The notes under the pieces were generated by a model that searched no databases, was not told the origin of the DNA, and was given only the letters and a program-made list of their open reading frames with translations. From assembly GCA_900318995.1 (NCBI GenBank), contig ONMR01000007.1, positions 1 to 64,000 of the forward strand: a DNA stretch of 64,000 bases, read 5' to 3'. The position numbers and the translations under genes were made by a program. Positions 25,810 through 34,806 of this stretch are shown one piece after another; within the stretch, counting starts at the first letter, position 1, and each line of letters starts with the position of its first letter. The DNA is from an uncultured Prevotellaceae bacterium. Its GTDB lineage: Bacteria; Bacteroidota; Bacteroidia; Bacteroidales; Bacteroidaceae.

Positions 25810-26541
25810 ATGACACCAAGATACTGCGTCATATTACCCACGTACAACAACAGCGGCACCCTGACCGATGTGGTGGAGCGTACGCTTAAGGTATGCCCCG
25901 ATGTGATTGTGGTAAATGACGGCAGTACGGACAATACACAGGCCGAGTTGTGCGGCCTGGATGTGAGTGTCATCAATCACGACAAAAACCGTGGCAAAGG
26001 CAAGGCACTCAAGACAGGATTGGCTTATGCCGCGCAGAACGGGTTTACACATGCCGTGACTATAGATTCCGACGGACAGCACTTTCCCGAGGATATTCCG
26101 GCAATGATTGAGGCATCCCTGCAGCATCCTGAGGATATAATTGTGGGATGCCGTAACCTGACTACCGAGAATATGCCGCGGCAGAATACCTTTGCCAACC
26201 GATTCTCAAACTTCTGGTTCCGCCTGCAGACCGCACGGAAACTGGAGGACACCCAGTCCGGATTCCGTATCTATCCGCTTGATTCTCTTTACGGTATGGG
26301 CCTGATAACCTCCCGATATGAGGCGGAATTGGAGCTGCTGGTGTTTGCCGCATGGCACGGAGTGGGCGTTCAGGGTGTGCCGGTACACGTATGGTATGCC
26401 CCCGAGGGTGAGAGAGTTTCACACTTTCGCCCGTTTGGGGATTTCTTCAGGATCAGTGTCCTGAATACGGTATTGTGTTTTGGTGCGCTGCTGGTGGGCT
26501 TACCGCTGGCTCTGTTGCGTAAGATAGGAATACGGCTATGA
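25810..26541 (+). CDS. GT2 glycosyltransferase (dolichol-phosphate-sugar synthase-like)
   Basis: A 243-residue family 2 glycosyltransferase. It begins CVILPTYNNSGTL and has the nucleotide-binding VNDGSTDNT and DSDGQH (DxD) motifs, GCRNL, and a C-terminal membrane helix (VLCFGALLVGLPLALL). Enzymes of this shape transfer a sugar to polyprenyl phosphate or a lipid. ATG at 25810 is chosen because it starts the conserved strand one base after the dehydratase stop. In the cluster it may glycosylate the polyene lipid. It overlaps the MMPL gene (ATGA). Confidence 0.87.
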   Translation: MTPRYCVILPTYNNSGTLTDVVERTLKVCPDVIVVNDGSTDNTQAELCGLDVSVINHDKNRGKGKALKTGLAYAAQNGFTHAVTIDSDGQHFPEDIPAMIEASLQHPEDIIVGCRNLTTENMPRQNTFANRFSNFWFRLQTARKLEDTQSGFRIYPLDSLYGMGLITSRYEAELELLVFAAWHGVGVQGVPVHVWYAPEGERVSHFRPFGDFFRISVLNTVLCFGALLVGLPLALLRKIGIRL

Positions 26542-29474
26542 GAAAACTGTTCCTGGGCATATATGACTGGCTATCGGGGCGCAAGACGGTTGCGGTCCTT
26601 CTGGCCACGTTCATTATGTTGCTCTCGGTTATCTCGGCCCTGCGCATGGATTATGAGGAGGATATATCCCGGTTCCTGCCTCTGGACAACCGTGACACCC
26701 GCCAGACGGAACTGATGGACCGCCTGCAGGAGCAGAACAGGATAGCGGTGATATTCCGTTACGACGGCAGTGATGACGTAGAGAGTGCTCTGGCCGATGC
26801 CATGGACCGTTTTGAGGAGCTCTGGTTTGATTATGATACCTTAGGTCTGGTGCCCGATATGTCCGCTCTGGCCGATGAGTCCATGGCTATGGAACTGATA
26901 GAGTTCGTGCAGGAGCATACGGCCAGTTTCCTGACCGAGTCCGATTACCTCCGTATGGATTCACTGTTGTCACAACCCGGATATGTGGACAGTCAGCTTG
27001 AGGCCGACCGCCGTTCATTGCAGATGCTTACCGGCGGATTCACCAAGAACCTTATTCCAAATGATCCGCTCAACCTGTTCTCGCCGTTGCTGATGAGGCT
27101 CTCTGAGATTGGCGGCAATACTGGCTTCAGCGTATCGGACGACGGATATATGATGCACTCCACACTCCCGGTGGGTGTGCTTTTCTTTGACTCACCTTAT
27201 GGGCAGAGCGAATCGGACCACAACGCAGATTTGGTGGCTCTAGTGGAGAGGGTAGGCGCACAGGTTACCTCTGATACAGGTATAGCGGTATCACAGATAG
27301 GCGCTCCTGTTATTGCGGTCTCCAATGCGGAGCGCATCAAAAAAGACAGTATACTGGCTGTTGCACTGGCCGTAATTGGTATCCTGATAGTGCTCTGGTT
27401 CTCATTCAGGCGTATCAGCGATATGCTGTGGCTGGTGATAACGCTGCTCTTTGGAGGAGTGTTTGCATTGGGTCTTACCGGACTGTTCAAGGACAGCATA
27501 TCGATAATTGTCATAGGACTGGGCTCGGTGCTGGTGGGTATAGCGGCCAATTATCCGCTGCATTTCCTGCACTCGCTGCACGATACGGCCGATAACCGCC
27601 GCAGCCTGGGCGATATGGTGGTACCGTTGCTGACAGGTAATATAACCACTGTGAGCGCATTCTTTTGCCTAATATTCCTTAAGGCCGAGGCCATGCATGA
27701 CCTGGCACTTTTCGGGTCATTCATGCTGGTAGGTACCATACTCTTTACGTTGGTGTTCCTGCCCGTGTTTGTAAAGCCCAGAAAGCTTGCCGCGGGTGAA
27801 CAGCCACGAGAGGAGAAGGTGGAGCCCCGTCTGAACCGCACCGGGCGTATGATATCGCGTGTGGTGATGCTTATTACGGTTGCCATGCTGATATGGGGCG
27901 GTAGCGCCGGATTCGATACGGACTTGAACCATATCAACTACATGACTCCGCAGCAGAAAGCTGATCTGGAACTGATCTCCAGCGGTGTTGACCAGGGCTC
28001 GATGGACCAGCTTTCAGTACTGACATCCATGCTGCCTTCTGCATCTGATCAGGACGCGGGCCGGTGGCTCTCATTCTGGAACGCTCACAGCGATCAGATT
28101 GACCAACTCAGACAGCATGGCAAGGAGTACGGTTTTTCGGACGATGCGTTTGCTCCGTTCCTTAATTCCGTAAAGACCCAGCCTGAACTCATTTCCAGGG
28201 AGGACCTTACGCAGGAGAGCATGGCCGATGTAATGAAAACCCTTGTGGAGTCCCTGTCCGATGATTTCAACAAGGTGCTGTTCATGTGCGGATTCGTGGT
28301 GTTTGCGTTCCTGTGGATATCGTTCGGAAAGCTGGAACTGGCGCTGATATCGTTCCTACCGCTTACCGTGGGCTGGATATGGATTCTGAGTATCATGAAT
28401 ATGCTGGGCATACAGTTCAACATAGTAAGCATAATACTGGCCACGTTCATATTCGGCCAGGGCGATGATTATACAATCTTCATTACCGAGGGCCTGCTGC
28501 ATGAGTACAAGACCGGCGTAAGGACTGTCGATGACCGCCGCAGGAGCGTGATAATATCGGCCGTGATAATGTTCATAGGCATAGGAACGCTCATATTCGC
28601 CAAGCATCCGGCCATGCGCTCTCTTGCCGAGATTACAATCCTGGGTATGCTGGTGGTGGTTGTTATGGCGCATTTCCTTCCCGAGTGGCTGTTCCAGTGG
28701 ATGACCATGAAGAACGGCCGTAAGCGTGAGGTGCCGGTAACAATAATGCGTATTCTGCGCAGCGCTTGGGCTTTCGGATTCCTGCTGATATCGGTCATTG
28801 TCTGCACTCCCGTAGTGCTTGTCATATTCCTGGGCCGCAAGCGGGAGTGGAAGGACAGGTTCCTTCACAATCTGCTCTACAGGTTTGCAAACCTGGTTAT
28901 ACGCCGTGTCCCGGCCGTAGGTTTCACGCTCGACAACAGTGTGGGCGAGACATTCAGCAAGCCGGCAGTTATAATTAGCAACCATCAGTCACACCTGGAC
29001 CTTATGTGCCTTATGATGCTCACGCCCAAGATGATCGTGGTTACGAATGACTGGGTTTGGCACAATCCCATATACGGGGCACTGATACGGCGTGCCGAGT
29101 TTGTGCCGGCAGCCGAGGGCATTGAGGACTATATGCCGCAGTTCCGCAGTCTTGTGGAGCGAGGCTACTTCATACTGGTATTCCCTGAGGGTACACGGTC
29201 TGCCGACTGTTCCATACTGCGTTTCCACAAAGGCGCATTCCATTTGGCTCAGGAACTGAATCTTGATATCCTGCCGGTGTGCCTGAACGGAGTAGGCTAC
29301 GCCCTTCCCAAGGAGGAGTTCATGCTGCGCCCCGGGCATATCACCGTTACTATTGGCAAGCGCGTGGCACCCGATGACCTTAGTTGGGGAGCCGATGCAA
29401 GAGAACGTACCAAGGCATTCCACAGATTCTATCAGGAGTGGTACGCCAAAATGTGCAACAAGCTGGAGAGTTGA
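26538..29474 (+). CDS. MMPL/RND-type exporter fused to a PlsC-like acyltransferase
   Basis: A 978-residue fusion. Residues 1 to about 780 form an MMPL transporter with two sets of membrane helices; the first set surrounds residues 275-400 and the second 575-720, each after a large periplasmic loop. Residues about 795-978 are a PlsC-type acyltransferase with HX4D (SNHQSHLD), FPEGTRSAD and PVCLNGVGYALP. Aryl polyene and xanthomonadin clusters encode an MMPL exporter; here transport and lipid acylation are joined in one chain. It is coupled to the GT2 gene upstream and 2 bases from the FAD enzyme. Confidence 0.88.
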   Translation: MRKLFLGIYDWLSGRKTVAVLLATFIMLLSVISALRMDYEEDISRFLPLDNRDTRQTELMDRLQEQNRIAVIFRYDGSDDVESALADAMDRFEELWFDYDTLGLVPDMSALADESMAMELIEFVQEHTASFLTESDYLRMDSLLSQPGYVDSQLEADRRSLQMLTGGFTKNLIPNDPLNLFSPLLMRLSEIGGNTGFSVSDDGYMMHSTLPVGVLFFDSPYGQSESDHNADLVALVERVGAQVTSDTGIAVSQIGAPVIAVSNAERIKKDSILAVALAVIGILIVLWFSFRRISDMLWLVITLLFGGVFALGLTGLFKDSISIIVIGLGSVLVGIAANYPLHFLHSLHDTADNRRSLGDMVVPLLTGNITTVSAFFCLIFLKAEAMHDLALFGSFMLVGTILFTLVFLPVFVKPRKLAAGEQPREEKVEPRLNRTGRMISRVVMLITVAMLIWGGSAGFDTDLNHINYMTPQQKADLELISSGVDQGSMDQLSVLTSMLPSASDQDAGRWLSFWNAHSDQIDQLRQHGKEYGFSDDAFAPFLNSVKTQPELISREDLTQESMADVMKTLVESLSDDFNKVLFMCGFVVFAFLWISFGKLELALISFLPLTVGWIWILSIMNMLGIQFNIVSIILATFIFGQGDDYTIFITEGLLHEYKTGVRTVDDRRRSVIISAVIMFIGIGTLIFAKHPAMRSLAEITILGMLVVVVMAHFLPEWLFQWMTMKNGRKREVPVTIMRILRSAWAFGFLLISVIVCTPVVLVIFLGRKREWKDRFLHNLLYRFANLVIRRVPAVGFTLDNSVGETFSKPAVIISNHQSHLDLMCLMMLTPKMIVVTNDWVWHNPIYGALIRRAEFVPAAEGIEDYMPQFRSLVERGYFILVFPEGTRSADCSILRFHKGAFHLAQELNLDILPVCLNGVGYALPKEEFMLRPGHITVTIGKRVAPDDLSWGADARERTKAFHRFYQEWYAKMCNKLES

Positions 29475-29476
29475 CT

Positions 29477-30967
29477 ATGGAGGCGGTGATTATAGGTGCG
29501 GGAATGGGCGGATTGTTCTGCGGAGCGTTGCTGGCCAGGCGCGGAGTCCGCGTTACGGTACTGGAGAAGAACGGTACTATAGGCGGCGGACTTCAGACAT
29601 TTATACGCGGCGGCGAGTCTTTTGAGACCGGAATGCATGTGGCGGGAGGTTTTAATGAAGGCGGTATCCTGAACAGCATATGCCGTTATCTGGGCATTAT
29701 GGACAGACTTCATATCAGTCCGTCGGACATGATGCTGAGTGTAACTTATGCAGACAGCGGCCGAACCTATGACCTGCCTGCCGGCAGAGATGCATTCACT
29801 GATTATCTGTCGGGCAGGTTCCCGCATGAGAAAGATAACATACGGCGTTATGTGGATGCCGTATTCCGCATATCACATGAGGAGAAACTGTTCTATCTGG
29901 AGAGCGTAAGCGGGGTGTCGGACCATTCGGATGAGTTTTTTATGCCTGCCGATGAGTTCATCGCCCGCTATACAGAGGATCCTGAACTCCGTGCCGTGCT
30001 GGCATCGGTCAACCCGCTCTATTCGGGTATCCCCGGACACTCACCGGCTTTTATACACATCATGATTTCGGCTCTATTCATGGAGAATCCATGCCGATTT
30101 GAGGGTGGTTCAGGTCAGTTGGCCGATGCCCTTAAGGGTGTGATTGAGGATGCGGGAGGCAGGGTGCTGACGCATTCTGAGGTGGCATCGGTCCGGGTAA
30201 CTGACATGAGTGTGGAGTGTGTGGCTGACCGTGACGGGCGGGAATACCGTGCCGACTGGTATATATCGGATATCCATCCTGTGTCATTGTTCTCTCTGGT
30301 TGAGGGTAAGGCTTTCACATCCGGTTACCGCAGCCGTATAGAGAGCATCCCCGAGACTGCATCGGCATTCAAGGTCTATGTAAGTCTCAAGCCCGGAACG
30401 GTACCGTTTCCATGCCATCCGGTATCAGTGGTGGACAGTATGGAGAATGCGTGGAAGATGGCCCAGTATGAGCCGGACAGCTGGCCGCATGGAGTAAACT
30501 GTTTCTTCGGACAGGGTAAGGACGGCTTCGCATCGCATCTGACAGCATTCTGCCTTATGTCTTTTGATGAGGTCAGGGAGTGGGAGAATACACGCTCAGG
30601 ACATCGTGGAGAGGCATATGAGGCATGGAAGAGGGAGCGTACCGACAGGGTGCTTGACCTGGTGGAGAAACGCTTTCCTTACATCAGGGAGTATGCCCGG
30701 GATATATTTGCATCGTCACCCCTTACGTTCCGCGACTGGATGGGAACCGTCAGGGCCGGAGCATACGGCCTTTTCAAGGACAGCAAAGACATAGCATCAT
30801 CGCTAATTCCCATCCGCACAAAGGTAAAAAACCTGCTTCTTACCGGACAAAATGTTAATATGCATGGAATTGGTGGGGTTCCGATGACGGCAATTGAAAC
30901 CATTCAGACTATATTTGCAGATGATTCCGTACTGCAAGGAATCAGGGAAACCATATCAAACAAGTAA
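29477..30967 (+). CDS. FAD-dependent CrtI/phytoene-desaturase-like oxidoreductase
   Basis: A 496-residue flavoprotein. The N-terminus VIIGAGMGGLFCGALLARRG is the dinucleotide-binding fold, followed by VLEKNGTIGGGLQTF, the CrtI/COG1233 signature. The C-terminus has LLLTGQNVNMHGIGGVPMTA, typical of this family's FAD-binding tail. It could desaturate or hydroxylate the polyene or a precursor. ATG 29477 is chosen because it directly precedes the Rossmann strand. Such enzymes are known members of flexirubin-type clusters. Confidence 0.87.
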   Translation: MEAVIIGAGMGGLFCGALLARRGVRVTVLEKNGTIGGGLQTFIRGGESFETGMHVAGGFNEGGILNSICRYLGIMDRLHISPSDMMLSVTYADSGRTYDLPAGRDAFTDYLSGRFPHEKDNIRRYVDAVFRISHEEKLFYLESVSGVSDHSDEFFMPADEFIARYTEDPELRAVLASVNPLYSGIPGHSPAFIHIMISALFMENPCRFEGGSGQLADALKGVIEDAGGRVLTHSEVASVRVTDMSVECVADRDGREYRADWYISDIHPVSLFSLVEGKAFTSGYRSRIESIPETASAFKVYVSLKPGTVPFPCHPVSVVDSMENAWKMAQYEPDSWPHGVNCFFGQGKDGFASHLTAFCLMSFDEVREWENTRSGHRGEAYEAWKRERTDRVLDLVEKRFPYIREYARDIFASSPLTFRDWMGTVRAGAYGLFKDSKDIASSLIPIRTKVKNLLLTGQNVNMHGIGGVPMTAIETIQTIFADDSVLQGIRETISNK

Positions 30968-30985
30968 CAAACAAAAGGACAATAT

Positions 30986-32281
30986 ATGAAACCTTTCAAA
31001 TTGAAACTCATTTATCCCAAATGGCAGAAACTTAAAGGGCAGACCACTTTCAACCTGCCTCCACACGGACCGGTGGCTTTTGCAGCTACGCTTCCCGAGT
31101 GGGTTGAGGTGACCTTTACCGATGAGAATGTGGAGGCCATAGATTTTGACGAGGAATGCGACGGTGTTGCATTGTCAATGATGCTCAGCACTCAGGTCAA
31201 AAGAGGATGGGAGATAGCTGATGAGTTCCACAAACGCGGAAAGCTGGTTATGGCCGGAGGTATATCCACAATGCTGCATGCCGAGGATATGGTAAAGCAT
31301 GTGGACTGCGTGTTTCTGGGTGAGTCCGAGGGCCGCATGGAGGAGGTGATGCAGGACTGGGTGAACGGTAAGCTGCGCAAGTTCTACAACTATATGGGCA
31401 ACATGCCTCCTATTGAGTCTGTAGGTCCCTGCCGCCGTGACCTCTACAAACGTGAACTCTACAACCATAAGGGCGTGCAGATGGTTGACCTGTTCCATGC
31501 CAGCCGCGGATGCAGGTTCAGCTGCTATCCCTGCGCCGTTTCTTATCTGGGCGGCCGCAAGTTCCGTCCGCGTCCAATAGACAAGGTGGTTGAGGATATG
31601 GCCGCCATCGACAACAACCGCCTGTTCATAGTGGATAACTCTCTGGCCCAGAACAAGGAGTGGGAGAAGGAACTATTTACCGCCATTGCCCCGCTCAAGA
31701 AGAAATGGATTAGCCACACCATCGAGGATGACCCCGAGGTGCTGGATCTGGCAGCCAAGGCAGGCGCATGGTATGTTTATCAGGCTGTTTATGATACATC
31801 GGATTATATCAAGGAGCGTGTCAAGCGCTATCATGACTACGGAATAGGTGTGGAGGGAACGATCCTTCTGGGACTTGACAACCAGACCGAGGATGACATA
31901 AAGCGTCTGATTGATTTCCTTGGTGAGATAGACCTGGACCTGGCCGAATTCACGGTCATGACTCCGTTCCCGCATACCAAGGGATATGACGACTTGCTGC
32001 GTCAGGGCCGCATATTTGACTTTGACTGGAACCACTACAATGCAGGTCAGGTGGTATTCCAGCCCAAGCACATGAGTCCGGAGCGTCTGCAGGAGCTCTA
32101 TGACTATGCATGGAAGAGCTTCTATGCCGATGAGAGCCAGGAGCAGAAGATGTTCCGTCTGTTCTGCAACGTGGCCCTGCGTGAGATGAATGAGGGTACA
32201 TACCGTCCACGTGACCGTAGGCTTGCCAACAAGTCATTCGGTAAGGATGTGGTCAGAAACATAAAAACCGTGAATTCATGA
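30986..32281 (+). CDS. Radical SAM protein with B12-domain-like N-terminus
   Basis: A 431-residue radical SAM enzyme. Cys176, Cys180 and Cys183 (GCRFSCYPC) form the CxxxCxxC cluster motif. The N-terminal 140 residues resemble a cobalamin-binding domain (GKLVMAGGISTML, VDCVFLGESEG), but the DxHxxG motif that binds cobalamin base-off is absent. C-terminal features such as GVEGTILLGLDNQTEDD and TPFPHTKGYDDL fit B12-type radical SAM oxidoreductases or methylases. It lies 18 bases after the FAD enzyme and overlaps the next small gene. Its place in the polyene pathway is unknown; methylation of an unactivated carbon or an oxidative step is possible. Confidence 0.85.
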   Translation: MKPFKLKLIYPKWQKLKGQTTFNLPPHGPVAFAATLPEWVEVTFTDENVEAIDFDEECDGVALSMMLSTQVKRGWEIADEFHKRGKLVMAGGISTMLHAEDMVKHVDCVFLGESEGRMEEVMQDWVNGKLRKFYNYMGNMPPIESVGPCRRDLYKRELYNHKGVQMVDLFHASRGCRFSCYPCAVSYLGGRKFRPRPIDKVVEDMAAIDNNRLFIVDNSLAQNKEWEKELFTAIAPLKKKWISHTIEDDPEVLDLAAKAGAWYVYQAVYDTSDYIKERVKRYHDYGIGVEGTILLGLDNQTEDDIKRLIDFLGEIDLDLAEFTVMTPFPHTKGYDDLLRQGRIFDFDWNHYNAGQVVFQPKHMSPERLQELYDYAWKSFYADESQEQKMFRLFCNVALREMNEGTYRPRDRRLANKSFGKDVVRNIKTVNS

Positions 32282-32640
32282 AAGTATCACCTGATTATTA
32301 CGACGAGATATTTGACTTTAAGGGCGAATGGGATATGCCCTCATCATGCGGCCTGAAGATCCGTGAATCAGAAGGCAGGCAATACGTTATAGTTACAGAA
32401 CTCTATCAGGACAATCCCGGCACATCGGTTACATATGCCGGCAAGAATCTGGCTGACCAGATATGTCAGGCCAAAGGTATCAACCCGGCCGATATGGTAT
32501 ATGTGGAGTGCAATCCCAACACCAACTCCAAGCTATCGTTCTACGACGAGGAGTATTTTGAGGTAGACTTTGAAGCCGATCCTCAGCACAAATACCGTCA
32601 GCTGACAAGGGAAGAGTTATTCAAACTTCTGGGTAAGTGA
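32278..32640 (+). CDS. Small protein of unknown function in the polyene operon
   Basis: A 120-residue acidic, soluble protein I do not recognise. No signal peptide or membrane segment. Visible segments are SCGLKIRESEGRQYVIVTELYQ and MVYVECNPNTNSKLSFYDEEYF, mixed alpha/beta. It overlaps both neighbours by ATGA (radical SAM upstream, hydrolase downstream), so all three are likely made together. An accessory or substrate-binding partner for the radical SAM enzyme is one guess. Confidence 0.72.
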   Translation: MKVSPDYYDEIFDFKGEWDMPSSCGLKIRESEGRQYVIVTELYQDNPGTSVTYAGKNLADQICQAKGINPADMVYVECNPNTNSKLSFYDEEYFEVDFEADPQHKYRQLTREELFKLLGK

Positions 32641-33521
32641 TGTTTGCAAGCCTGCTGTTCAGTTTTATGGCCGTCATTATCCCGAGCAGCAAGACCATTG
32701 CTCCCTGGGCTGATCTGGAAAGGCATGCCGATGAGGTTATGATTACGCCTTATCTGGCAGATGACAGCCGTAAAGCACCGACGGTGATTGTCTGTCCCGG
32801 AGGCAGCTACCACTGGCTGGATGTCAAGGGTGAGGGTATTGAGGTGTCTGAATGGCTCAGGGACAACGGCATAAACGCCATCCTCCTCCAGTACCGTACG
32901 GCTGGACTGGGCTCCTACATATGGCATTACCGCTTTCTGTTCCGTGGCCGTAAGCATCCTGATATGATATGTGATGTCCAGCGTACAATCCGTTACGTGC
33001 GTGAGAATGCCGACAGCCTGGAAATCGACCCGGATCGTGTGGGAGTGATGGGTTTTTCGGCCGGCGGACATCTGGCCATGTCGTCTGCCTGTTTAAGTGA
33101 CAGGGACTATACCAACCTTCCCGAAGGTCCTTCAGAAGTATCGCTCAGGCCCGATTTCGTGGGCGCCATATATCCCGTGGTCACAATGAACGGTGATTTT
33201 GTCCATAAGCGTTCCAGACGCGGATTGTTGGGTGAGTGGGGCGTATACAGCGGCAGGAAAAGAGACATAATGTCCATCGAGGAGAACATTCCTGAAGACT
33301 GTCCTCCTGTCTTTCTGATAAATTGTAAGGACGATCCTGTTGTAGATTGGCATAATTCAGTAATTTTGGACAAAGCTCTTACCGATGCCGGTGTCAGACA
33401 TAAATATATCCTTTATGAGACGGGTAAGCATGGGTTTGGTGTAAGTGACATTTACGGCTCTCCGGAGTGCCGCAAATGGAAAGATGAGTTTTTGGTTTGG
33501 CTAAGTGAGTTGTATGAATGA
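32637..33521 (+). CDS. Exported alpha/beta hydrolase (BD-FAE/esterase-lipase type)
   Basis: A 294-residue hydrolase with a short hydrophobic N-terminus (MFASLLFSFMAVII) that may be a signal peptide. The oxyanion segment VIVCPGGSYHW, the nucleophile elbow GFSAGGHLA, an Asp in KDDPVVDW and a His in TGKHGFGV complete an esterase triad. In the operon it could trim or release an ester-linked product, or act on a lipid acceptor. Overlaps both neighbours. Confidence 0.82.
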   Translation: MMFASLLFSFMAVIIPSSKTIAPWADLERHADEVMITPYLADDSRKAPTVIVCPGGSYHWLDVKGEGIEVSEWLRDNGINAILLQYRTAGLGSYIWHYRFLFRGRKHPDMICDVQRTIRYVRENADSLEIDPDRVGVMGFSAGGHLAMSSACLSDRDYTNLPEGPSEVSLRPDFVGAIYPVVTMNGDFVHKRSRRGLLGEWGVYSGRKRDIMSIEENIPEDCPPVFLINCKDDPVVDWHNSVILDKALTDAGVRHKYILYETGKHGFGVSDIYGSPECRKWKDEFLVWLSELYE

Positions 33522-34806
33522 CATAGAGTTTTCATCGCCTGCGGAGATAAAGGCTTTTCAGGAGGACTTGCTGCATAAGCATCTTGTTTATCTCAGGAAG
33601 AATTCGCCATATTACAGGCGCGTTTTTGACAGTTATGGGATAAACATCAGTAAGATTGTGCATCTGGAGGACCTGACACGTATTCCATTTACCGAAAAGA
33701 AAGACCTGCAGCTGTACAACGATGATTTCTGCTGCGTTCCCAAGAACAGGATCATAGACTATATCACCACATCGGGCACTCTTGGTGATCCCGTGCTTTT
33801 TGGCTGTACCGAAAAGGACCTGCAGCGTCTGGCGTACAATGAGAAGAAATCTTTTGAGTGTGCTGGATTGACTCCCGACAGCGTTGTCCAGCTCATGACC
33901 ACTCTCGACAAGCGTTTCATGGCTGGTATGGCATATTTCCTGGGTTTGAGGGAGATGGGTGCAGGTGTTATCCGCGTAGGTAACGGAATCCCGGAACTGC
34001 AGTGGGATACAATACGCCGTTTCCATCCCGATGCCATAATGTGCGTACCTTCGTTCATACTCAAGCTGATTGAGTATGCACAGTTACATGGCATCGACTA
34101 CCGTTCCAGCAGCATACGCCGCATTATCGGCATAGGTGAGGGACTGCGCGGACAGGACTTTGAACTTAACCTGCTGGGGCGCCAGATTCATGATAAATGG
34201 CCGGAGGTTCAGTTGTTTGCCACCTATTCATCGACCGAGATGGGAGCTACTTTCAGTGAGTGCGAGTACGGTATGGGCGGTCACGTGCATCCGGAACTCA
34301 TAATAGTGGAGATAATAGGAGATGACGGAATGCCTGTGGCTGACGGACAGCCGGGTGAGGTGGTAGTGACTACACTTGGGGTTGAGGGAATGCCACTGCT
34401 CAGATTCCGTACCGGCGATATAGCATGCAAGCATGTTGAGCAGTGCCGCTGCGGCCGATGGTCATACAGGCTCTCACCGCTTCTGGGGCGCAAGAACAAT
34501 ATGATCAAGCTGAAGGGCACCACTCTCTATCCGCCTGCCATCAACGATGTGCTGGACAACACTGATTATGTGGAGAATTATGTGGTGATAGTACGTAACA
34601 GCAATGCCGGAACTGATGATGTACTGGTCAGGATAGGGCTCAAGAATGATCCCGGCTTTGATGTCATCAAGGAACTTAAGGACAGTTTCCGCTCACGCAT
34701 CCGTGTGGCACCAGAGATTGAGATATGTCCCGTTGAGGATATCCGGAAGATCAATTATCCGCCTACGGGCCGCAAACCGGTCAAATTCATAGATGAAAGG
34801 AAATGA
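33514..34806 (+). CDS. PaaK-like adenylate-forming ligase
   Basis: A 430-residue ANL-superfamily enzyme related to phenylacetate-CoA ligase. The AMP-binding P-loop is TTSGTLGDP, with YSSTEMGATF and FRTGDIACKH as later core motifs, and a C-terminal KLKGTTLYPPAI. Aryl polyene clusters use a ligase (ApeH-like) to load the aromatic starter acid on ACP; this is the only candidate here. ATG 33514 is chosen over an upstream GTG as it leads straight into the conserved region. The starter's own biosynthesis is not encoded in the operon. Confidence 0.87.
   Translation: MNDIEFSSPAEIKAFQEDLLHKHLVYLRKNSPYYRRVFDSYGINISKIVHLEDLTRIPFTEKKDLQLYNDDFCCVPKNRIIDYITTSGTLGDPVLFGCTEKDLQRLAYNEKKSFECAGLTPDSVVQLMTTLDKRFMAGMAYFLGLREMGAGVIRVGNGIPELQWDTIRRFHPDAIMCVPSFILKLIEYAQLHGIDYRSSSIRRIIGIGEGLRGQDFELNLLGRQIHDKWPEVQLFATYSSTEMGATFSECEYGMGGHVHPELIIVEIIGDDGMPVADGQPGEVVVTTLGVEGMPLLRFRTGDIACKHVEQCRCGRWSYRLSPLLGRKNNMIKLKGTTLYPPAINDVLDNTDYVENYVVIVRNSNAGTDDVLVRIGLKNDPGFDVIKELKDSFRSRIRVAPEIEICPVEDIRKINYPPTGRKPVKFIDERK

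Noticed and set aside
29384..29476. Longer N-terminus for the CrtI-like protein
   Set aside because: It would overlap the acyltransferase end; the flavin-binding strand begins directly at 29477.
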